Of a stretch of DNA of 58,482 nt, positions 16,949 through 24,377 are shown in pieces. Where the stretch lies: contig CALEZT010000022.1 in the NCBI GenBank assembly GCA_937927975.1, positions 1 through 58,482 on the forward strand, read 5' to 3'. The DNA comes from an uncultured Phycisphaerales bacterium (lineage in GTDB: Bacteria > Planctomycetota > Phycisphaerae > Sedimentisphaerales > Anaerobacaceae). Made by a program: the position numbers and the translations under genes. Under the pieces are notes generated by a model, which saw only the letters and a program-made list of their open reading frames with translations, did not search any database and was not told the DNA's origin. Positions within the stretch are counted from its first letter, which is position 1. Each line of letters starts with the position of its first letter.

Positions 16949-18238
16949 ATGGGAGAGAAACGACTGTCGCAATGTTGGCTCGCAGCCTGTGCGGTGATCG
17001 CCGCAACATGCGCTGCTTCTGATCGCACGGAACTAGCCGAGAAGTACACGCCGAGGCTGGAGAAGATCCTTACCGAGAACATCGTGCCGTTCTGGTATGA
17101 GAAGAGCCTCGACCGCGTCAACGGCGGGTACATCATCAGCTTCGATGCGAAGGGCCGGCTGAAAGAGCCGGTCGTCAAGATGATTGTTACCCAGGCCCGC
17201 CAGGTGTGGCTGTTCTCCCGGCTGGCCCGGGCCGGATACGAGCCTGCCAGGCATCTGGAGGCTGCGGAACTCGGGTACCGGTTCCTGAAGGAAAAGATGT
17301 GGGACCCGGTCAATGGCGGGTTCTACTGGGAAGTGGACGCCACCGGCAACCAGAAGACCAAACCCAACAAGCACCTCTACGGCCAGTCGTTCGCGTTCTA
17401 CGCCATCTCCGAGTATGCGTTGGCCGCCGGCAACAAGGATGCCCTGGCTTTCGCCAACCAGGTGTTCGCGCTTCTCGAAGAGAAGTCGCACGACAAGGTC
17501 CACGGCGGCTACGTCGAGTACTTCACTCCCGACTGGACGCCGCTGCTGAGCGAAGCGTCGTACATGGGAGCCCCTGGCAACCTCAAGCTGATGAACACGC
17601 ACCTGCACCTGCTCGAGGCGTTCACGACGTACTACCGGGTGAGCGGGGTGCCCCTGGCCCGCGAGCGGCTGCTGGAGCTGATCCACATCGAGAGCAACAC
17701 GGTCGTGCGAAAGACCCTCGGGGCCTGCACCGACAAATACGACCAGAACTGGACGCCGCGACTGGACGGCGACTACGCCCGCGTCTCCTACGGCCACGAC
17801 ATCGAGAACATCTGGCTGCTGATGGACGCCTGCGACGCGGTGGGCGTCTCCAACTACCCCTTCATGGACCTTTACGAAACGCTGTTTCAGTATTCGCTCC
17901 AGTTCGGACAGGACGGCCGCAACGGAGGCTTCTATTATACAGGCCAGTTCCGCTTGCCCGCCGACGACCGCAGCAAGTCCTGGTGGGTGCAGGCGGAGGT
18001 GATCGTCAGCGCCCTGCGGATGTACAGGCAGACGAACGATCCGCAATATCTGGCGGTCTTCGAAAGCACGTTCAAGTTCATCGAGAAGAACCTCGTCGAT
18101 TGGGAGGTCGGCGAATGGCATTCGACCGTGACCGCGCAGGGCGTCGCCCAGGGCGACAAGGCCAACCCCTGGAAGGCGGGCTACCACAACGGCCGCGCCA
18201 TGATCGAATGCATCGAGATCCTCAAGGCATGGAGATAG
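16949..18238 (+). CDS. exported AGE-family (cellobiose/mannobiose-type) 2-epimerase
   Basis: A 429-residue (alpha/alpha)6-barrel enzyme of the N-acylglucosamine 2-epimerase superfamily, closest by eye to cellobiose 2-epimerases. Seen are QARQVWLFSRLAR, LYGQSFAFYAISEYALA, THLHLLEAFTTYYRV (His), VSYGHDIENIWLLMDAC (His and Glu), KSWWVQAEVIVSAL, and WKAGYHNGRAMIECIEIL (catalytic His). These residues fit C2 epimerisation at the reducing-end glucose. Unlike characterised cellobiose 2-epimerases, it begins with a signal-peptide-like segment (LSQCWLAACAVIAATCA), predicting export. It sits 21 bases after the CE15 esterase. Confidence 0.85.
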   Translation: MGEKRLSQCWLAACAVIAATCAASDRTELAEKYTPRLEKILTENIVPFWYEKSLDRVNGGYIISFDAKGRLKEPVVKMIVTQARQVWLFSRLARAGYEPARHLEAAELGYRFLKEKMWDPVNGGFYWEVDATGNQKTKPNKHLYGQSFAFYAISEYALAAGNKDALAFANQVFALLEEKSHDKVHGGYVEYFTPDWTPLLSEASYMGAPGNLKLMNTHLHLLEAFTTYYRVSGVPLARERLLELIHIESNTVVRKTLGACTDKYDQNWTPRLDGDYARVSYGHDIENIWLLMDACDAVGVSNYPFMDLYETLFQYSLQFGQDGRNGGFYYTGQFRLPADDRSKSWWVQAEVIVSALRMYRQTNDPQYLAVFESTFKFIEKNLVDWEVGEWHSTVTAQGVAQGDKANPWKAGYHNGRAMIECIEILKAWR

Positions 18239-18280
18239 CAGCACACGAGGAACAGGAGAGCGACGCGGAAGGGAAGGCTG

Positions 18281-18309
18281 TGGACAAAACGCGTCTAACC
18301 GAGTATCGT
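18281..18309 (+). promoter_or_regulatory. promoter of the beta-propeller gene
   Basis: TGGACA (18281-18286), 17 bases, TATCGT (18304-18309), in the 141-base gap after the epimerase gene. Inferred start near 18316, leader about 64 bases with GGGAGAG before ATG 18380. Confidence 0.4.
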
Positions 18310-18379
18310 ATGATCCATGGATTTGGCGTCTATCCATGACTGGGAGACGCGATCCGGTTCTGCGAAGGGAGAGTACTCG

Positions 18380-20755
18380 ATGTGTGATGTGAAGGCGAGA
18401 TGCGGCGGCCGGCCCAATATTCACTCTTGTCTTCTCCTGGTGTGCGTGATCGTCCTGTGCAGCGGATTTCGTGAGCCCGCCCGCGGCGAGGACGGCCACT
18501 GGGAGAGGTTTCCGAAGCCCCCGGGCCGGGCCGATGGCATCTGGAACATCGGCTTTGACGAATCCCATGTTCTCTGGGCCTGGACCCAGTACAGTCTCTA
18601 TTCTTGGCAAGGGACGGAGTTTCGAAAACTGGTCGTTCCAGAATTTGGCAGCAGAGCCCATATCGAGGATTTATATGGGGGGCCGGATAGAGGTCTGTAC
18701 TTCATCCGGACGCCCACGGAGACCAATCCGGCGGAGGTCTATCGGCTTATAGACGGACGGGCGGTCTACGTCACGGACTCCCTCCACCGGTCCGCCGTGG
18801 ACATATACTCGGACTTCTACGTCACCAAGGATGGACACTTTCTAAATTGTACGAAAGATCGGGTGCAACTCTACGCAGACGGCCAATGGCGTCAGTTGCC
18901 GGTGGACCCAAACAGCATCCCCTTCACAATATTCGATCTGGGCCATACTCTCCATCTGTATCGCTCTGGAGTCCTCTACACGATCGACTCATCCGGAAGT
19001 GTTCAGCGAAGACACCTGCGTACACCAAAGGTGGTAGTGGGCTTGGAAGAAGTCTCTGCGTTATGGGGTACACAGCGTATCCTGGTCTACAACCGAGACG
19101 AGCGTCTGCTCACTGCCTGCGATCTCGTCAGTAGGGAACTGATCCCGGTGGACGACATCAACGCGGCGCTGAGTCCGTACATCTCCCCCGCTTTCCTCCG
19201 TTCAGGTCCGGACGGAAGCGTGTGGGGGGCATTCTATGAGAAATCGTTCCGCAAGTTCTTTCTCATCCGCATCCACCCGAACGGAAGGGTCGATCCTCTC
19301 TATCAGACCATCGATCTGCCCTGGGATTATCCATACGAGAGTACTGCCAGGTTGCTGGCGTTCGATAACGAGGAATCGGCTTGGATTGGCCTCCCGAATA
19401 CCGGCGTGGTCCGATGTGTGGATTCCCGGATCAGCCAGAATGACTTCAGACAGGGGGATGGTCCCAGCACGTGCACCAAACTGTGGACAGGCCCGGATGG
19501 AAGTGTCTACGCCAGTTCCTACTGGTTGTATGTCCATCGGGACGGCAAACCGGCGGAAAAGACTCCCTTTGAGGAGTGGCCGCCGTTGCAGGAAACTCTG
19601 GACGCGTTGTGGCAACGGCTGCCCAAGAACGGCCATTCGTATACCAACGCGTGGCTTGTGGATGACTTTCTGGTCTGTCAGTCGGAACGGGTCCACCAGG
19701 AGGCCACAATCGCGGCGATAGACCCTGGCACGGGGACAGGGCAATTCGCAATGGACGTACCCTACGATCCGTCGGTGTCGATGCGGCCTTGGATTACTCG
19801 CGGACACACGGATAACACGATGCTTGTGCTCACGCCCGGTCGCATGCGTACCGTTAATCTCCTCAGCGGACAGACGATCGACGATGTGGCATTCGAGCAT
19901 GATTCTCGAATTGCGCCGCTGCTCGTTGAAGACGGCTACATCATGCCCCGAGGCTGGCGCGGGCACGATCTCATGCGGATCAACACTGCCGGAGAGGAGG
20001 TCTGGTCGACAAAAGTGACGGACTTTCTCCGACGAACGCCCGTGCGATGTGGACCTCTTCTGCTGGCACAGACACCGCAGAACGGGATATCTGCGTACGA
20101 CGTGGACAGCGGACGTCTTCTCTGGGGGAACCATGTCGATGCTTATGGATGCGGCATAAGCGTTTCGGCCGATGGGCGGTACATTGCGGAAACCGCCTGT
20201 TTTCTCTCCATCGAGACGACGCAAGGATGGATCATCGGTCGAAGTCCCAGTACAGGCGCGCAACTCTGGCACTACCGGCGACCTGTGAACGGGATATCTC
20301 ACCCTCCGCTCGCCGACCCTGTCCGCGAGCAGACCTATGCCGCCTTCGCAGGAGGAGAGATCGTCTGCCTTGATTCCCGCAGTGGGAACGTTCTCTGGGA
20401 GATCACCCTACCCGGCAGCGTCCATGCTGATTCCGGCGGCATCCAAAGACCCTATTGGCCTTGCATGGCCGTCGACGGGAGATCTCTGGTCTTTATCGAT
20501 CAGAGCGACTTGATATACATTCTCGACGCCGATACCGGGCGAGTCGCAGCACGATTCGATTTGACGGGTGAGTTCACTCCTGGCGGGATACGACTTGGAT
20601 CGGCGGGACTTGTCGCCATGCCGACGCTCATTGGCGATCTCCTGATCGTCGCCACGAAAAAGGCAGTCCGCGCATACTCACTGGCGGGAGTACCCAACCT
20701 CCCTCCGGCCCAAAAAACCGGACAGCATTCAAAAGGGAAAGGAGATGGCCGATGA
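18380..20755 (+). CDS. exported beta-propeller (PQQ/WD40-like) protein
   Basis: A 791-residue protein with a hydrophobic export signal (residues ~16-30, CLLLVCVIVLCSGF). The rest is propeller-like. The N-terminal half has two-component-regulator-propeller-style blades with repeated 'GPDGSV' turns (RSGPDGSVWGAF, WTGPDGSVYASS). The C-terminal half has PQQ/pyrrolo-quinoline-type blades (AYDVDSGRLLWGNHV, CLDSRSGNVLWEIT, ILDADTGRVAARFD). No catalytic site is visible; a secreted ligand-binding or scaffold role is inference. ATG 18380 has GGGAGAG upstream. Its TGA stop overlaps the ATG of the next short ORF (ATGA). Confidence 0.65.
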   Translation: MCDVKARCGGRPNIHSCLLLVCVIVLCSGFREPARGEDGHWERFPKPPGRADGIWNIGFDESHVLWAWTQYSLYSWQGTEFRKLVVPEFGSRAHIEDLYGGPDRGLYFIRTPTETNPAEVYRLIDGRAVYVTDSLHRSAVDIYSDFYVTKDGHFLNCTKDRVQLYADGQWRQLPVDPNSIPFTIFDLGHTLHLYRSGVLYTIDSSGSVQRRHLRTPKVVVGLEEVSALWGTQRILVYNRDERLLTACDLVSRELIPVDDINAALSPYISPAFLRSGPDGSVWGAFYEKSFRKFFLIRIHPNGRVDPLYQTIDLPWDYPYESTARLLAFDNEESAWIGLPNTGVVRCVDSRISQNDFRQGDGPSTCTKLWTGPDGSVYASSYWLYVHRDGKPAEKTPFEEWPPLQETLDALWQRLPKNGHSYTNAWLVDDFLVCQSERVHQEATIAAIDPGTGTGQFAMDVPYDPSVSMRPWITRGHTDNTMLVLTPGRMRTVNLLSGQTIDDVAFEHDSRIAPLLVEDGYIMPRGWRGHDLMRINTAGEEVWSTKVTDFLRRTPVRCGPLLLAQTPQNGISAYDVDSGRLLWGNHVDAYGCGISVSADGRYIAETACFLSIETTQGWIIGRSPSTGAQLWHYRRPVNGISHPPLADPVREQTYAAFAGGEIVCLDSRSGNVLWEITLPGSVHADSGGIQRPYWPCMAVDGRSLVFIDQSDLIYILDADTGRVAARFDLTGEFTPGGIRLGSAGLVAMPTLIGDLLIVATKKAVRAYSLAGVPNLPPAQKTGQHSKGKGDGR

Positions 20756-20901
20756 GTGAATTGAAAGACCGCATCTATGGCATCCTCAAGAATGTGCAGC
20801 TTTCCACTCTGGCGACGATCACGCCGGACGGCAAGCCTTGGGTGCGATATGTGATGACGGCTGCGTCGCACAAGCCCGAAGTCTGGACGGCCAACCCGTG
20901 A
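20752..20901 (+). pseudogene. internally deleted pyridoxamine 5'-phosphate oxidase-like gene
   Basis: A 49-codon ORF whose first ~39 residues (QLSTLATITPDGKPWVRYVM region) match the N-terminus of the small PNPOx/general-stress-protein-26 flavoprotein family. Its last ~10 residues (HKPEVWTANP) resemble that family's C-terminal end. The roughly 100 residues between, including the flavin-binding strands, are missing with the reading frame kept. I therefore read it as an in-frame internal deletion, not a functional oxidase. Start and coupling are intact: GGAGATGG precedes ATG 20752, which overlaps the upstream TGA. Whether the 49-residue remnant is made is unknown. Confidence 0.6.
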
Positions 20902-20912
20902 AAGGATGACCC

Positions 20913-21203
20913 ATGACGAATGGCGCGATCGCAGCGAGCGTCGCGGCGGAGACAGCTCTGAACGTCAACGCCATCAAGGCGTCCGGCGCAATCGTCCAGG
21001 TAGAGCCGAGTGATTTCGTGGCGGTTCTGGCGATGTCCGCATCCCCGCTGGTTGTTCAGGCCGAAGGCGGGTTCTTCTCCCGCAGGTACCATTACCTCTC
21101 GAGCTACAAGGGGCTGGTCTTCTACACGAAAACCCAGACACCTCTGCTCTTTTCGTCCAGGGTGGAACTGGTCGCCGCCCGCAAGATCTGGATTCCGCAG
21201 TAG
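20913..21203 (+). CDS. small conserved protein of unknown function
   Basis: A 96-residue protein starting at ATG 20913 with AAAGGATG 5 bases upstream, 11 bases after the oxidase remnant. The pattern is familiar from many bacterial genomes: an Ala-rich N-terminal helix, then NAIKASGAIVQVEPSDFVAV, PLVVQAEGGFFSRRYHYLSSYKGL and a terminal RKIWIPQ. No enzymatic motif is present and no family name is known to me with certainty. It is cytoplasmic by prediction (no signal or membrane segment). It is convergent with the YhaM-like gene, with 6 bases between stops. Confidence 0.7.
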   Translation: MTNGAIAASVAAETALNVNAIKASGAIVQVEPSDFVAVLAMSASPLVVQAEGGFFSRRYHYLSSYKGLVFYTKTQTPLLFSSRVELVAARKIWIPQ

Positions 21204-21209
21204 GGACCG

Positions 21210-22202
21210 TCATCCCTGTCCTGTCAGTCGCTTGCGGTAGAGACGGGTCTGGAGCGTGTTCTGCCAGGCGGTCCAGTTCGCTTCGCTGGTTTCCGCGTCG
21301 ATCGCGCTGGTCACCTGGTCCATCTTGGCGTCCAGGTTGTCGATGTAACAGACCATGAACGCCTCAGCGGTCGCCGGCAGCTTGGGCGACCCGAACTCAT
21401 ACTCGCCGTGGTGCGAGAGGATGATGTGCCCGAGGGCATCCACGATCTCCGGATCGATCTTGGCACCTGCGGCGCGGAGGGCTTCGGCCTTGCGGTGGAT
21501 CATCAGCAGGCTCTTGCTGATGTGACCGATGAGCTGGCCGGAATCGGTATAGGAGAAGGCCATATCGTAGGCGAGTTCCTCGGTCTTGCCCATATCGTGG
21601 AGAAAAATTCCGGCCAGGACCATGTCCGCCTGCACCTTCGGATACAGCGGCAGGATCGCCTTGGCGACGGAGAGCATGCCGTGCGTGTGCTCGAGGAGGC
21701 CGCCGATGCAGTCGTGATGCATCTTCATCCCACCGGGGGCCGCGCAGAAGGCCTTCATCAGGTCCTTGTCCGCCAGGAACGCCTTGACCAGGGCCGCGAT
21801 CTGCGGATGCTTGATCGCGCCGACGATCTCCTGCACTTCCCTGAACATCTTGTCGGCGTCTTTGGTCGTGCGGGCCAGGAAGTTCTCGACGTTCACTTTG
21901 GCCGGATCGATGGCCGCGATGGTATTGACCACGATCTGCAGGTTGTTCTGATACAATTCGCTACGGCCTGTGATGTGGACGAAGCCGGGCTTGGGCAGCG
22001 ACTTGTAGACCACCTCGGACGCCTGCCACATCCGCCCGTTCAACTGGCCCGTTCGGTCGCACAGGAACATCGCGATGTACAGGTCGCCGCGTGAGGTGCT
22101 GCGAAGGATCGGCTCGCGGACGACGTAGATGTCGTTGATCGTCTCGCCCGCCGCGATCTGATTGATGAACTTGTGCGTGTGCGTCTGCGTCGTCTGCGCC
22201 AT
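21210..22202 (-). CDS. YhaM-like 3'-5' exoribonuclease (OB fold + HD domain)
   Basis: A 330-residue protein with an N-terminal OB-fold nucleic-acid-binding domain (residues ~15-95; RSTSRGDLYIAMFLCDRTGQ, YQNNLQIVVNTI) and a C-terminal HD metal-dependent domain (~130-330). Seen are MHHDCIGGLLEHTHGML, GIFLHDMGKTEEL (the HD pair) and HIILSHHGEYEFGSPK. This is the architecture of Bacillus YhaM/Cbf1, which degrades RNA and single-stranded DNA 3' to 5'. ATG 22202 has GGGAG 6 bases upstream; ATG 22214 is the alternative. It is divergent from hflK. Substrate preference is inferred from the family. Confidence 0.85.
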   Translation of the reverse strand: MAQTTQTHTHKFINQIAAGETINDIYVVREPILRSTSRGDLYIAMFLCDRTGQLNGRMWQASEVVYKSLPKPGFVHITGRSELYQNNLQIVVNTIAAIDPAKVNVENFLARTTKDADKMFREVQEIVGAIKHPQIAALVKAFLADKDLMKAFCAAPGGMKMHHDCIGGLLEHTHGMLSVAKAILPLYPKVQADMVLAGIFLHDMGKTEELAYDMAFSYTDSGQLIGHISKSLLMIHRKAEALRAAGAKIDPEIVDALGHIILSHHGEYEFGSPKLPATAEAFMVCYIDNLDAKMDQVTSAIDAETSEANWTAWQNTLQTRLYRKRLTGQG

Positions 22203-22389
22203 TGGGGCTCCCATGCTTCAGTAAGGTGCGTCATGCGCACCGTCGCCATCTTGTCCATTCCTTGGCGTGCGCCGGCACGCCTGACACTCTTGATTCAATC
22301 GGCCCCATCTTAGTGGCCCCCTGCCGAGCCCGCAAGGGAACCGAAAAGGGATTGCCAAAAAAGACTGCGTCAGGAATCGACAGCAACAC

Positions 22390-22418
22390 TTGACCGGGTC
22401 CGGCGGACCGCATACGAT
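22390..22418 (+). promoter_or_regulatory. promoter of hflK-hflC
   Basis: TTGACC (22390-22395), 17 bases, TACGAT (22413-22418). The expected start coincides with ATG 22425, making the transcript leaderless unless translation begins at the in-frame ATG 22464. The rest of the 222-base divergent gap shows no other clear element. Confidence 0.5.
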
Positions 22419-22424
22419 GAGCCC

Positions 22425-23432
22425 ATGAGATTTCCAGAAGATCGCTATCCATTCGACGCCAGAATGACGCTGCACCAGTTGCGGCGTTGGCTGCCGATCG
22501 TCGGAGGCGGCGTCCTCCTGCTGATCGCGGCCATCGCGGCAACAAGCACGGTCTACACCGTCCAACCGGAAGAACGGGCGGTGGTCAAGCGGTTCGGCGC
22601 CGTGATCCGCACAACCGACCCCGGCCTACACTTCAAGCTGCCGCTCGGGATCGACAGCGTGCAGCGCGTCGCCACCGAACGAGTCCTCAAGGAGGAGTTC
22701 GGCTTCCGCACCGCCGCGGCGGGTGAACCCACGCGGTACGTCGGACGTGATTTTCCCGACGAGTCCCTGATGCTCTCGGGCGACCTGAACATCATCGATG
22801 TCGAGTGGGTGGTCCAATATCGGATCGCCGACCCGATCAAGTTCCTGTACAACATGCGGGAACCCACGCGGACGTTGCGGGACCTCTCGGAATCCGTCAT
22901 GCGCCGCGTCGTCGGCAACCACCTGGGCAGCGAGATCCTGACGACCGCCCGCGTGAAGATCGCCAACACCACCCGCGAAGAAATCCAGGCAGCGATGGAC
23001 CTGTACGAAACTGGCATCCACATCGTCACGGTGGAACTACAGAACGTGGTGCCGCCGCAAGCGGTGCAACCCGCCTTCAACCAGGTCAACGAAGCCCGCC
23101 AGGAACGGGAACGCATGATCAACGAGGCGACCAAACAGGCCAACGAGGCCATCCCCCGCGCCAAGGGCGAGGCCAATCGCATCATCGCCGAGGCGCAGGG
23201 CTACGCTGCGGAGCGGACCAACCAGGCGTTGGGCGAGGCCGCAAGGTTCCGCGCCATCCTGGCGGAGTACCAGGCGGCGCCGGAGGTGACCCGCCGACGG
23301 ATGTATCTCGAAGCCCTCTCCACGCTGCTGCCGGAAGTCGGGTCGCTGCTGGTGATCCAGGAAGGACAGAGCAGCCCTGTGCCTCTGCTGCATCTGCGAG
23401 AGGGACGAATCCCCACGGAGGTCGCCCGATGA
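22425..23432 (+). CDS. hflK: HflK-type SPFH membrane protease modulator
   Basis: A 335-residue integral-membrane protein with one N-terminal transmembrane segment (about residues 25-45, WLPIVGGGVLLLIAAIAA) followed by an SPFH/band-7 domain: TVQPEERAVVKRFGAV, GLHFKLPLGIDSVQRV, NIIDVEWVVQYRI. A helical region follows (QERERMINEATKQANEAIPR and AEAQGYAAERTNQALGEA). HflK pairs with HflC and caps FtsH, modulating membrane-protein quality control. The partner gene overlaps by ATGA. The start may be 22425 or ATG 22464; the first has a promoter positioned for leaderless initiation. Confidence 0.9.
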   Translation: MRFPEDRYPFDARMTLHQLRRWLPIVGGGVLLLIAAIAATSTVYTVQPEERAVVKRFGAVIRTTDPGLHFKLPLGIDSVQRVATERVLKEEFGFRTAAAGEPTRYVGRDFPDESLMLSGDLNIIDVEWVVQYRIADPIKFLYNMREPTRTLRDLSESVMRRVVGNHLGSEILTTARVKIANTTREEIQAAMDLYETGIHIVTVELQNVVPPQAVQPAFNQVNEARQERERMINEATKQANEAIPRAKGEANRIIAEAQGYAAERTNQALGEAARFRAILAEYQAAPEVTRRRMYLEALSTLLPEVGSLLVIQEGQSSPVPLLHLREGRIPTEVAR

Positions 23433-24373
23433 AACGCATGGTCCCGATCCTCGTGATTCTCGGCATTCTCGGAGTCGTGTTCGTTCTGGGCGGCGGCCTG
23501 TTCGTCATCGACCAGGCGGAACAGGGCATCATCGTCCAGTTCGGCGAACCGGTCGGCGAAGTGATCACCAAGCCCGGCCTCCACTGGAAACGTCCGTTCA
23601 TCCAGGAGGTCCGACGCTTCGACAAGCGTCTGCTCGCCTGGGACGGGGACGTCAGCCAGATCCCCACACTGGGCCGCGAGTTCATCGTGGTGGACACCAC
23701 CGCCCGCTGGCGGATCGTCGATCCCCTGCAATTCCTGCGTTCCGTGCGAGACGAGCTGGGGGCCCGCACCCGTCTGGACGACATCCTCGACTCGGTCGTC
23801 CGGGACATCGTCTCCGGCGCCGATCTGGAAGAAATCGTCCGTTCGCACGACTGGGAGGTGGACCCCAACAAGGTGGACGAAGCGGTCGTCCGCGAGGACG
23901 TGGCCCTGCAAAAACCCAAGATGGGCCGGGAACGTCTGGAGCAGAGCATGCGGTCGGCGGCGTCACGACTGATGCCGGGACTGGGCATCGAGATCGTCGA
24001 TGTCCGCATCAAACGCATCAACTATATCGAGTCGGTCCGCCGTCAGGTGGAGAGCCGCATGATCGCCGAGCGGCAGAGCATCGCCGCCAAGTTCCGCTCG
24101 GAAGGCGAGGGACGCAGCCAGGAGATCCTGGGCCAGATGGAGCGTCAATTGCGGGAGATTCGTTCGGAGGCCGCCCGCCAGGCCGAGGAGATCCGAGGCA
24201 AAGGCGACGCCGAAGCCACGCGCACCTATGGAGCAGCCTACGGCGCGGACCCCGAGTTCTTCGCGTTCTTCCGCACCCTGGAAAGCTACAAAGCGATGGG
24301 CAAGAACACCACGCTGATGATCGACGCGAATTCCGAGTTCTTCCGCTATCTGAAGACGACGCAGCAGCCCTGA
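23429..24373 (+). CDS. hflC: HflC-type SPFH membrane protease modulator
   Basis: A 314-residue SPFH protein with an N-terminal transmembrane helix (MVPILVILGILGVVFVLGG) and band-7 domain (VIDQAEQGIIVQFGEPVGEV, PGLHWKRPFIQEVRRFDKR, EFIVVDTTARWRI). The end carries the HflC-typical IEIVDVRIKRINY, RMIAERQSIAAKFRSEGEG and GDAEATRTYGAAYGADPEF. It forms the HflKC complex with the preceding gene, with which it overlaps by four bases (ATGA, 23429-23432). It is convergent with the GLUG gene, with four bases between stops and no terminator seen. Confidence 0.92.
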   Translation: MKRMVPILVILGILGVVFVLGGGLFVIDQAEQGIIVQFGEPVGEVITKPGLHWKRPFIQEVRRFDKRLLAWDGDVSQIPTLGREFIVVDTTARWRIVDPLQFLRSVRDELGARTRLDDILDSVVRDIVSGADLEEIVRSHDWEVDPNKVDEAVVREDVALQKPKMGRERLEQSMRSAASRLMPGLGIEIVDVRIKRINYIESVRRQVESRMIAERQSIAAKFRSEGEGRSQEILGQMERQLREIRSEAARQAEEIRGKGDAEATRTYGAAYGADPEFFAFFRTLESYKAMGKNTTLMIDANSEFFRYLKTTQQP

Positions 24374-24377
24374 TCGG

